Shown piece by piece: positions 1 through 6,383 of a DNA stretch of 7,937 nucleotides. The translations under genes and the position numbers were made by a program. The notes under the pieces are model-generated. The model saw only the letters and a program-made list of their open reading frames with translations. It had not been told where the DNA came from and searched no databases. The number at the start of each line of letters is the position of its first letter. The stretch's first letter is position 1. This stretch comes from an uncultured Oscillochloris sp. (GTDB lineage Bacteria > Chloroflexota > Chloroflexia > Chloroflexales > Chloroflexaceae): positions 1 through 7,937 of the forward strand of contig CAIRFY010000614.1 in the NCBI GenBank assembly GCA_903877945.1, in the 5' to 3' direction.

Positions 1-3000
1 ATAGAGCGTTACCTGGTCGCCGCCGTTGCTGGAACACAGGAGGTCGTGTACGCTCTGCATGCACTGCACATTGCTCTCGTGATCCTGGCTGCGCGGCAGG
101 TGGAGTTTCAGGGTGCGCCCGTTGAACGTCGGCGCTGAGAATGTCTCGGCGCTGGCGGGGGTGGGTGCGCTCTTTGTCGGAGCCTTGCCATGTCCATGGC
201 CGTTGCCATGACCGTTGCCGTTGCCGTTGCCGTTGCTCAGCCTCACCGGGCCTCTGGACTGAATCACCGATACCGGCGCGGCGGGCGGCGGCACGGACGA
301 GGGTGGCGAGGGAGGGGATGCGGGTTGGCGGGGCTGAGCGATGGTGGGAGGCACTATCATCTGAGGTTTCATCTCCGGCTCTCTGTCGTTTATCGCCTGT
401 CCCCGATCTCCGATCCCCGGCTCCGTCATCTCTCCGATGTCCTCTAGATCCATCTCTGCCTCCATCGCCGCCGGGGCCAGGGATGCCTCCACTGCCTCCA
501 CGGCGTCCACCACCAACTGCGGGCTGTCGCGCCGGTTGTCCACTTTGGCCGTCATCTTCAGCACTGCGTCGTTCTGGAGCAGGTCGCCGCACTTGGCCAG
601 GCTCCTGGGGAAGACCACAATCTCGATGGTGCTGGTCATATCCTCCAGCATACCCACCAGCATGGCATCGCCCTTCTTGGTGCTGATCCGGCGCACGCCG
701 CTAAGCAGTCCCACGAAGGTCAGCGACTTGCCAATATGCTCGTCGGTGATGTCGCCCAACTCGGTCACGCCACGCATATCAACGCCCTCAAGCGACTTCA
801 TCACCGGATCTTCGGAGACATTCAGGCCGAGCAGTTCCTTCTCCCAGAGCAACTCCTCCTTGTTATCGGCGGGGGTGTTCTGGATCGTCGGCATGGGGAC
901 ACGTGAGACGTTCAGGCTCGTGCTGCCGCCGGTACTCTCGCCAAACATATCGAAGAGGCTGGACTGACCGACATCGCGGGCTTTCTGGGCGTCGATCCCG
1001 GCGTTCATCGCTTGATCGAGGATGGCCAGCTTCTGGCGGCGTGTGCCGGGCAGGCTCTCCATCGCCCCGGCCTTGACCAGGCTCTCCAACACACGCTTGT
1101 TCAGGGCGTTGCGGTCAACCCGACCACACAGTTCCTCAAGCGAGGTAAAATCGCCGCCCTCCTCGCGGGCCTTAATAATCGCCTCGACCGGCCCTTCGCC
1201 CACGTTCTTGATCGCGGCCATGCCGAAGCGAATAGCCCGGTTATAGCGCACTCCAGCGGGCAGATTGCCGATGATCGGCTCGATCTCGAAGCCCTTGGGC
1301 GACCGGTTCACATCCGGGCTAAGTACCTGTACGCCCAGGCGGCGCGTCTCCAGGGCGCTCTTGGCCACGTCCTCCGTCACCCCGCCTGAGCCGGTCAGCA
1401 CGGCCGCCATATACTCCACCGGGTAATTCACCTTGAGCCAGGCCGTTTGGTAGCTGAGCAGCCCGTAGAGCGTGGCGTGGGGCCGGTTGAAGGAGTAACC
1501 GGCGAAAGGCAGGATCAGCTCCCAGATCTGATCGGCCACATCCTGGCTGATACCCTTTTTCTGGCAGCCCTCCTTGAAGATCGCCCCGTTCTGGGCCATC
1601 AGCGCGCGATCCTTCTTGCTGATCGCTTTGATTACGATGTAGGCTTGGCCCAAGGTGTAGTCGGCCACCGTCTGGAGCAACTGCATGATCTGCTCCTGGT
1701 AGACGATCACGCCGTAGGTGTCCTCTAGGATGGGCTTGAGGATGGGATGCAAGTAGTGGATGCTGGACGGGTTATTCTTGCCCTGGATGTAGGACGGGAT
1801 CTGCTCCAGTGGGCCGGGCCGGTAGAGCGCCACCATCGCGTAGATGTCATCGACGCGGGTGGGCCGTAGCTGGATGAGGTAGCGGGTCATCCCCGCCGAC
1901 TCCATCTGGAAGACGTTCTTGGTCTCGCCACGCCCGAGCGACTCGAAGGTCTTGGGGTCGTCGGTGGGGATGTCGGTCAGTTCTAGCTTCTGGCCGGTGG
2001 TGCGCTCGATGTAGCGCAACGCCTCAGCCACCGCCGAGAGATTGGTCAGGCCCAGGATGTCCATCTTGAGCAGGCCCATCTTGGCCAAAGTCGGCCCCTC
2101 AAACGAGGCCATCACGCCATGCTCGTCCTTGGTGGTGTGCTGGAGCGGCACCATCTCCTCCAGGGGCGTGCGGCTGACCACCACACCGCAGGCGTGGGTG
2201 CCGACGTTGCGCATGCGCCCCTCGACCTTCTGCGCCCAGTCGATCACCTCGGCCAGGTGCGGCTGAGTCTCGTGGATCTGCTTGAGCTCGGGCACCTTCT
2301 CTAGAGCCTGGGCAATGGTGATGCCCACCGGCAGGCCGGGGATGAGCTTGGCGACCCGATCCATCTCCGAGAGTTCGACGCCCAGGACGCGGCCCATGTC
2401 GCGCAGGGCCGCCTTGGCCCCTAGGGTGCCGTAGGTGATGATCTGGGCCACGTTCTCGCGACCGTACTTGCCCGCGATATAGTCGAGGATCATGCTGCGC
2501 CGCGAGTCGGCAAAGTCAATGTCGATGTCGGGCATCTCCAGGCGCTCGCGGGAGAGAAAACGCTCGAAGATCAGCTTGTTCTTTACCGGGTCTACGTCGG
2601 TGATGCCCAGGCAGTAGAGTACCAGGGACGCCCCAGCCGAGCCACGCGGCAGGCAGGGGATGCCGCGTGAGCGTGCGTATTTCACATAATCCCAGACGAT
2701 CAGCATGTAGTCGGGGAAGCCGGTGGCGTTGATCACGTCCAGTTCATCCGCAAGGCGGGCGATGTAGGTAGCGGGCGGGTTGCCCGCAAACTTCTTCATC
2801 AGCCCCTCCTCGCAGATCAGTTTGAGGTAGGAGGCGGCGTCGTGGCCCTCGGGCAGGTCGAACTGCGGCAACTGGACGCGCCCGAAGTCCAGCTTGAGGT
2901 TACACATGTCGGCGATGCGCCGGGTGTTTTCCATGGGCGCGGTGCCGTAACGCTGGAACTTCTGCCACATCTCCTCGCCGGACATAATGTGGTAGCTGTC

Positions 3001-3738
3001 GTCCATCATGAAGCCCTTGCCGCAGAACTCCTTGTAGGTCAGGTTCATGCCCATCGACATAACCATATGCTGCGTCCGCATGTCCTCGCGGCGCACAAAA
3101 TGGGTGTCGTTGGTGACGACCATAGGGATGCCCAGTTCGCTGCCGATCCGCACCAACTCATCGTTGATGCCCTCCAGTTCGGGGGTGTTCTCGTGAAGCT
3201 GAAGCTCCAGGAAATAGTTCTCGGCCCCGAGCAGATCGCGGTAGTAGGCGGCGTGTTCCACGGCCTGCTTGCGCTGCTGGGCAGTCAGGCTCTGGATGAC
3301 CTCACCAGCGATGCACGAGGACGTGACAACCAGACCCTCGTGGTGCTGCTCCAGCAGGGCGCGGTCGATGCGCGGGCGGGCGAAAATCCCCTTGCCCATG
3401 CCGTCGAGGTGGGCGCGGCTGGTCAGCTTAACCAGGTTGCGGTAGCCGACCGCGTCTTTGGCCAGGAGCAGCAGGTGGTAGTAGTTCTTACCGCCACGGG
3501 TCATCGCATCGCTGCGCGATCCCGGAGCCATATAGGCTTCCATACCGATGATCGGCTTGATCCCGGCCTTCTTGGCGGCGTCGTAGAACTCCATTGCCCC
3601 GTACATCACGCCGTGGTCGGTCAGGGCAATGCTATCCATACCGAGTTCACCGGCCCGCGCCGCAATCGCCTTCGTCGATGCGTAGCCGTCGAGGAGGCTG
3701 TACTCGGAATGAACGTGCAGATGGGTAAAGTCTTTCAT
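1..3738 (-). CDS. dnaE: DNA polymerase III alpha subunit (replicative polymerase), C-terminus cut by window edge
   Basis: Catalytic subunit of the replicative polymerase, which adds dNTPs at the primer end within the holoenzyme. The minus-strand frame is open for 1246 codons from the ATG at 3736-3738 to the left edge, with no frameshift seen. The N-terminal PHP domain (about 1-280) has HLHVH at 6-10, DH at 41-42 and TNDTH at 209-213. The palm carries PDIDID with Asp404 and Asp406, and Asp560 in KMDILGL, matching the E. coli D401/D403/D555 triad in spacing. The fingers include NVFQMESAG (near 608) and a YQTAWLK block near 765. Helix-hairpin-helix (about 860-890) and OB-fold (about 1000-1080, with STKKGDAM) regions follow. 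A Pro/Gly-rich linker of about 110 residues then leads into the start of a C-terminal domain (from about 1200). Several usually invariant motifs differ: CLPRGS (362-367) in place of GPGRGS, and IKAISKK in place of RRAMGKK. No strong Shine-Dalgarno is visible; the start is set by the PHP motif. Confidence 0.97.
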   Translation of the reverse strand, partial: MKDFTHLHVHSEYSLLDGYASTKAIAARAGELGMDSIALTDHGVMYGAMEFYDAAKKAGIKPIIGMEAYMAPGSRSDAMTRGGKNYYHLLLLAKDAVGYRNLVKLTSRAHLDGMGKGIFARPRIDRALLEQHHEGLVVTSSCIAGEVIQSLTAQQRKQAVEHAAYYRDLLGAENYFLELQLHENTPELEGINDELVRIGSELGIPMVVTNDTHFVRREDMRTQHMVMSMGMNLTYKEFCGKGFMMDDSYHIMSGEEMWQKFQRYGTAPMENTRRIADMCNLKLDFGRVQLPQFDLPEGHDAASYLKLICEEGLMKKFAGNPPATYIARLADELDVINATGFPDYMLIVWDYVKYARSRGIPCLPRGSAGASLVLYCLGITDVDPVKNKLIFERFLSRERLEMPDIDIDFADSRRSMILDYIAGKYGRENVAQIITYGTLGAKAALRDMGRVLGVELSEMDRVAKLIPGLPVGITIAQALEKVPELKQIHETQPHLAEVIDWAQKVEGRMRNVGTHACGVVVSRTPLEEMVPLQHTTKDEHGVMASFEGPTLAKMGLLKMDILGLTNLSAVAEALRYIERTTGQKLELTDIPTDDPKTFESLGRGETKNVFQMESAGMTRYLIQLRPTRVDDIYAMVALYRPGPLEQIPSYIQGKNNPSSIHYLHPILKPILEDTYGVIVYQEQIMQLLQTVADYTLGQAYIVIKAISKKDRALMAQNGAIFKEGCQKKGISQDVADQIWELILPFAGYSFNRPHATLYGLLSYQTAWLKVNYPVEYMAAVLTGSGGVTEDVAKSALETRRLGVQVLSPDVNRSPKGFEIEPIIGNLPAGVRYNRAIRFGMAAIKNVGEGPVEAIIKAREEGGDFTSLEELCGRVDRNALNKRVLESLVKAGAMESLPGTRRQKLAILDQAMNAGIDAQKARDVGQSSLFDMFGESTGGSTSLNVSRVPMPTIQNTPADNKEELLWEKELLGLNVSEDPVMKSLEGVDMRGVTELGDITDEHIGKSLTFVGLLSGVRRISTKKGDAMLVGMLEDMTSTIEIVVFPRSLAKCGDLLQNDAVLKMTAKVDNRRDSPQLVVDAVEAVEASLAPAAMEAEMDLEDIGEMTEPGIGDRGQAINDREPEMKPQMIVPPTIAQPRQPASPPSPPSSVPPPAAPVSVIQSRGPVRLSNGNGNGNGHGNGHGHGKAPTKSAPTPASAETFSAPTFNGRTLKLHLPRSQDHESNVQCMQSVHDLLCSSNGGDQVTLY
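187..234 (-). repeat. In-frame hexamer microsatellite coding for an Asn-Gly/His-Gly linker
   Basis: On the plus strand the unit GCCGTT recurs at 199, 217, 223 and 229, with one-base variants between. Read on the minus strand it encodes alternating Asn-Gly and His-Gly dipeptides at DnaE residues 1169-1184. It lies inside the Pro/Ala/Ser-rich linker that separates the OB fold from the C-terminal domain. The 6-bp period keeps the frame when the copy number changes. Confidence 0.85.
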
Positions 3739-3793
3739 TGGCTCAAATATAGACCACGGGTGTGGGGTCAGATGTGCCCGAACGCATACCCGA

Positions 3794-3799
3794 AGTATA
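3794..3799 (-). promoter_or_regulatory. Possible -10 element for dnaE
   Basis: The minus strand reads TATACT here, 55 bp upstream of the dnaE start, one mismatch from TATAAT. No convincing -35 hexamer sits 16-18 bp upstream, so this is only a candidate. The leader that would follow contains a small dyad (GACCAC at 3752-3757 with GTGG at 3762-3765). Confidence 0.3.
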
Positions 3800-3848
3800 G
3801 GAAACGGTTTACACTCTCATGATGAAGGATATCGCTATTTCAATGCTC

Positions 3849-3857
3849 TTATGCACA
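3849..3857 (+). promoter_or_regulatory. DnaA box, exact consensus
   Basis: Reads TTATGCACA, an exact match to TTATNCACA. It is the box nearest to dnaE, 111 bp from its start codon. Confidence 0.55.
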
Positions 3858-3862
3858 AAGCG

Positions 3863-3914
3863 TAGGCTAAACATTAGGCTAATTGTTGGGATTTAGGCTT
3901 TCTAAACGCCTACG
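3863..3914. repeat. TAGGCT direct repeats and CGTAGGC/GCCTACG inverted pair
   Basis: TAGGCTAA occurs at 3863-3870 and 3875-3882 (12-bp period), and TAGGCTTT at 3894-3901. CGTAGGC at 3861-3867 is the exact inverse of GCCTACG at 3908-3914. The block lies between the first two DnaA boxes. It could be a protein-binding array or part of an unwinding region; its function is not known. Confidence 0.5.
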
Positions 3915-4014
3915 TGTACATAATTGTGCAAAAACCCAACGAGCTTATCCGCTAGTATAGCACAACCATGCCACTGATAAGCTGGGGATAACATGTGCAT
4001 TTTGTAAGCTGTTT

Positions 4015-4023
4015 TGTGGATAA
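4015..4023 (-). promoter_or_regulatory. DnaA box, exact consensus
   Basis: The minus strand reads TTATCCACA, the strongest canonical DnaA-box sequence. It lies in the right half of the cluster. A one-mismatch box (TTATCCCCA) is on the same strand at 3983-3991. Confidence 0.6.
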
Positions 4024-4177
4024 CTTGGCACGATGGTTTAGATAACGTCACCGTTTGCCCGCTATATCGCTTGCTGATGCGCCGAACCCGTTGCTTGTTC
4101 CCTCTCGCCTCCTCGCGTCAACAAACCCGGCACGGATCTCCCGTGAGCTATACTCGTTCAGATCCAGCGTTTCTCGC

Positions 4178-4206
4178 TTGACAGTCTTACGGTAAGCAGT
4201 CAGGAT
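4178..4206 (+). promoter_or_regulatory. Possible promoter for the glycosyltransferase gene
   Basis: A perfect -35 hexamer TTGACA (4178-4183) is followed after 17 bp by CAGGAT (4201-4206), a weak -10 with three of six matches. It lies about 75 bp upstream of the glycosyltransferase start. A dyad (CTTAC at 4186-4190, GTAAG at 4192-4196, flanked by TGAC and GTCA) fills the spacer and could be an operator. The rest of 4046-4281 shows no convincing gene. Confidence 0.35.
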
Positions 4207-4262
4207 GTGCGCGGGGCGACCATCAGTGCATCCGCTGCGATCTCGCGGACGTATAACCATAG

Positions 4263-4271
4263 AGAAAGGAG
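4263..4271 (+). promoter_or_regulatory. Ribosome binding site that fixes the glycosyltransferase start
   Basis: AGAAAGGAG ends 10 bases before the ATG at 4282. The in-frame upstream ATG at 4207 has no such site, and the extra 25 residues it would add do not look like part of the family. Confidence 0.75.
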
Positions 4272-4281
4272 TCCGCCTCCT

Positions 4282-5040
4282 ATGACAATCCCAGCACAGC
4301 AGGGTGTGCATCCACGCCTTGGAGTCGCATCGACCGATGTGTGTGACTGCACCGTGATCGTCCCTACCTATAACGAAGCCGACAACATTGGCCAGCTCAT
4401 CCCGCAGATCCTCGCTGTCCCACGCTGTCGCGTCCTCGTGGTAGATGACGGTTCGCCGGATGGAACCGGTACCCTGGTGGAGCGCATGACCCGCGATGAT
4501 CCGCGCATCGGGCTACTCGCCCGCCCCGGCAAACTCGGCCTCGGCACCGCATACATCGCCGGTTTTCGCCGCGCTCTGGTCGAGGGTGCCCAGTTGATTG
4601 TCGAGATGGACGCCGATTTCTCTCACGACCCGCGCTACCTCCCGGCGCTGATCGCCGCTGCGAGTACCTACGACCTCGTGCTGGGGTCGCGCTACGTGCG
4701 TGGCGGCGGCACCACGGACTGGGGGTTCAGCCGTAAACTGATCAGTCGGGGCGGTAATCTCTATGCCGGGATAATCCTCGGCCTATCTGTGGCCGACAGC
4801 ACCGGCGGATTTCGCTGCTACCGGCGCAGCCTACTTGAGTCCATCAACCTGGACGCGGTGCGCTCCAACGGATACGCCTTCCAGGTCGAGATGGTCTACC
4901 GTGCCAAAGCCGTTGGCGCTCGCATCGGCGAGGTGCCGATTATGTTCCCCGACCGCCGCGTCGGCAAGTCGAAGATGTCGCGCCGAATTGTGCTTGAGGC
5001 TCTGGTGAATGTCTGGCGGCTCAGGTTTGGACTGATCTAG
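4282..5040 (+). CDS. Family 2 glycosyltransferase, polyprenyl-phosphate mannosyltransferase (DPM1-like)
   Basis: Probably transfers a sugar, most likely mannose from GDP-mannose, to polyprenyl phosphate on the cytoplasmic face of the membrane, giving a lipid-linked donor for envelope or protein glycosylation. The 252-residue product is close to the 260 residues of human DPM1 and has the GT-A order of motifs. These are VIVPTYNEADNI (25-36), the nucleotide-binding VVDDGSPDG (53-61), the metal-binding DADFSHDP (110-117), GSRY (135-138), a TGGFRCYRR block (near 174-182), and the late FPDRRVGKSKMS (222-233) typical of this subfamily. No membrane helix follows the catalytic domain, unlike the longer bacterial two-domain forms, so it should be soluble or peripheral. 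Family assignment is strong; the exact sugar is inferred and could be glucose or another hexose. It is transcribed divergently from dnaE and stands alone. Confidence 0.93.
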   Translation: MTIPAQQGVHPRLGVASTDVCDCTVIVPTYNEADNIGQLIPQILAVPRCRVLVVDDGSPDGTGTLVERMTRDDPRIGLLARPGKLGLGTAYIAGFRRALVEGAQLIVEMDADFSHDPRYLPALIAAASTYDLVLGSRYVRGGGTTDWGFSRKLISRGGNLYAGIILGLSVADSTGGFRCYRRSLLESINLDAVRSNGYAFQVEMVYRAKAVGARIGEVPIMFPDRRVGKSKMSRRIVLEALVNVWRLRFGLI

Positions 5041-5070
5041 CCCCAATACTGTTCGAATAAGCCAACCGTG

Positions 5071-5180
5071 CCCCCTCACCCCCTGCCCCTCTCCCTACAT
5101 GGGGAGAGGGGAGATTCCGCACCAGGACGCATCCGACTCCCCCTCTCCCGCTCAGGGAGAGGGGGCTGGGGGGTGAGGGC
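5071..5180. repeat. Nested C/G-rich inverted repeat with two hairpins, possible terminator
   Basis: The outer arms (5071-5096 and 5154-5180) are near-exact inverted copies. Inside them are two perfect stems. CCCCTCTCCC at 5086-5095 pairs with 5102-5111 (10 bp, 6-nt loop). CCCCCTCTCCC at 5139-5149 pairs with 5155-5165 (11 bp, 5-nt loop). The element starts 30 bp after the glycosyltransferase stop codon, so it may end transcription, but no T-run follows. Repeats built on CCCTCACCCC...CCCTCTCCC are recalled as dispersed intergenic palindromes in several bacterial genomes; copy number here is unknown. Confidence 0.8.
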
Positions 5181-5229
5181 TGAGCGGCGGCAGATCCCTT
5201 AAAAGTATTAGATCTAGACCACTTGCATG

Positions 5230-5258
5230 TTGCAGCGCAGCCGTGCGGATCATATAAT
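5230..5258 (+). promoter_or_regulatory. Sigma-70-type promoter for the histidine kinase
   Basis: A perfect -10 TATAAT (5253-5258) lies 17 bp after TTGCAG (5230-5235), which matches the -35 consensus at its first three bases. Transcription would start near 5265 and give a leader of about 45 nt. Confidence 0.6.
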
Positions 5259-5275
5259 GGCGTCAGTGATCGATA

Positions 5276-5291
5276 CTAGCCCGTAGGCTAG
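5276..5291 (+). other. Small hairpin in the kinase leader
   Basis: CTAGCC (5276-5281) and GGCTAG (5286-5291) form a perfect 6-bp stem with a 4-nt loop. It lies five bases before the ribosome binding site AGAGGGG (5297-5303). It could modulate translation of the kinase, but it may be chance. Confidence 0.3.
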
Positions 5292-5309
5292 GGTATAGAG
5301 GGGTGTAAC

Positions 5310-6383
5310 GTGGCAGGCGACGACCTCATACAGAAGATCGAGCGGGTTCGCGATACCTATCGTGAGGAGCAGGATCGTACTCGTCGCGAGATCAGCGAGG
5401 TGGAAGTTCTGGTGCGCCAGGGCAGCGGCGAGGTGGAGAAGCTCGGCCAGCGCGAACTCTCGGTTTCGAACCGCGTGCGCGACCTAGAGGTCAACCTCGA
5501 CAAATACGGCAAGGAAGAGATCAAGAACTTCTTTGCCGCCGCCCAAGAGGTGCAGATGCGCCTCCAGATTATGCGCGCCCAGTTGGAGCAGGTGCAGTCC
5601 CGCCGCGATACGCTCAAGATCCGTCAGAATCAACTCAGCGAAATCGTGGAGTTGCTCGATGATGTTGCAAAAACGATGAGCGGCGGCGGCGCAAGCCACA
5701 CGAGCGGCGACAGCGAAGGCGATGATACCGCGACGATGATCGCCAATATCATCCAGTCTCAGGAGAACGAGCGCCTACGTATATCGCTTCAGATGCACGA
5801 CGGCCCGGCCCAGTCGATGAGTAATCTGGTGCTGCGCGCCGAAATCTGCCAGCGCCTGATCGACCGCGACCTTGACCAGGCGCGATCTGAACTGATCGGA
5901 CTGAAGACCGCGATCAATACCACACTTCAAGATACTCGTCGTTTCATCTTCGATCTGCGGCCGATGACGCTGGATGATCTTGGGCTGGTGCCGACTTTGC
6001 GGCGCTATACGATGCAACTGGGAGAAAAAAACGGCCTGGAAATCAACCTGATGATCCAGAATCTGGATCAGCGCCTGCCCAGTCACTATGAGGTGACGAT
6101 CTTCCGCTTTATCCAGGAGGCTCTCAACAACGTCATCCGCCACGCGAACGCGAAGCAGGTGCGCCTGCTCCTCGACGTGAGTGGCGACACCCTCCAGTTG
6201 TTGATCGAAGACGACGGCAGCGGATTCCATGTGAATGATGTACTCGTCAATGCCAATGCCCGTAAAAATATGGGTATCGCCGGTATGCGCCAGCAAGTTG
6301 AAGCGCTGCTACGGGGTGAGTTTGGTATCGAGAGCGCAATCGGTCGTGGCACCCGGATCGCGGCCACCATCCCTATGCCCTAA
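5310..6383 (+). CDS. DegS-like cytosolic sensor histidine kinase (HisKA_3 / NarL-class)
   Basis: Autophosphorylates on a histidine and would pass the phosphate to a LuxR/NarL-type response regulator. The 357-residue product has no membrane segment. The first 120 or so residues are charged and heptad-like (coiled coil), with EEIKNFFAAAQEVQ (about 70-83) resembling the same region of Bacillus subtilis DegS. A Gly/Ser-rich break near 125 leads into the dimerisation and phosphoacceptor domain, with MHDGPAQ placing the phospho-His at 163. FDLRPMTLDDLGL follows at about 214-226. The ATPase domain has the N box with Glu270, Asn273 and Asn274, the G1 motif DDGSGF (301-306), a G2 block MGIAGM (321-326) and GRGT near the end. 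The GTG start at 5310 is chosen because AGAGGGG lies six bases upstream. Unlike degS-degU there is no regulator gene next to it. The family is clear; signal and partner are unknown. Confidence 0.94.
   Translation: MAGDDLIQKIERVRDTYREEQDRTRREISEVEVLVRQGSGEVEKLGQRELSVSNRVRDLEVNLDKYGKEEIKNFFAAAQEVQMRLQIMRAQLEQVQSRRDTLKIRQNQLSEIVELLDDVAKTMSGGGASHTSGDSEGDDTATMIANIIQSQENERLRISLQMHDGPAQSMSNLVLRAEICQRLIDRDLDQARSELIGLKTAINTTLQDTRRFIFDLRPMTLDDLGLVPTLRRYTMQLGEKNGLEINLMIQNLDQRLPSHYEVTIFRFIQEALNNVIRHANAKQVRLLLDVSGDTLQLLIEDDGSGFHVNDVLVNANARKNMGIAGMRQQVEALLRGEFGIESAIGRGTRIAATIPMP

Larger units (their letters stand above)
3849..4045. other. Candidate replication origin or DnaA-regulated region: DnaA-box cluster
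   Basis: This segment falls to about 42% GC in the middle of a divergent intergenic region with no credible gene. Against the consensus TTATNCACA it has exact boxes at 3849-3857 (plus) and 4015-4023 (minus). One-mismatch boxes lie at 3915-3923, 3925-3933 and 3983-3991 (all minus). Two-mismatch boxes lie at 3945-3953 (plus), 3994-4002 and 4037-4045 (minus). The hexamer TAGGCT is repeated three times at 3863-3899. Clustered DnaA boxes beside AT-rich DNA are the usual signature of oriC, but they also occur in promoters controlled by DnaA. Neither dnaA nor dnaN is in the window, so the origin reading remains inference. Confidence 0.45.

Noticed and set aside
141..967. Overlapping plus-strand open frames opposite the dnaE 3' part
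   Set aside because: Low-complexity Arg/Pro/Ser products antisense to the dnaE OB-fold and linker; no ribosome binding site or family resemblance.
2842..3822. 326-codon plus-strand open frame
   Set aside because: It lies entirely antisense to the well-supported dnaE PHP/palm coding region and has no recognisable domain. It is a codon-bias shadow.
4207..4281. Longer N-terminus for the glycosyltransferase from ATG 4207
   Set aside because: No Shine-Dalgarno before it and it starts where the candidate promoter ends; the ATG at 4282 has AGAAAGGAG upstream and fits the family length.
3739..4281. Visible GC-skew switch to confirm an origin
   Set aside because: Hand counts of a few lines on either side gave mixed signs; the window is too short to decide.
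4048..4311. 87-codon minus-strand open frame in the intergenic region
   Set aside because: It overlaps the glycosyltransferase start and RBS, has an unremarkable Arg-rich product, and no ribosome binding site was seen.
5775..6296. 173-codon minus-strand open frame within the kinase
   Set aside because: Antisense to the conserved H box and ATPase domain of the histidine kinase; shadow frame.
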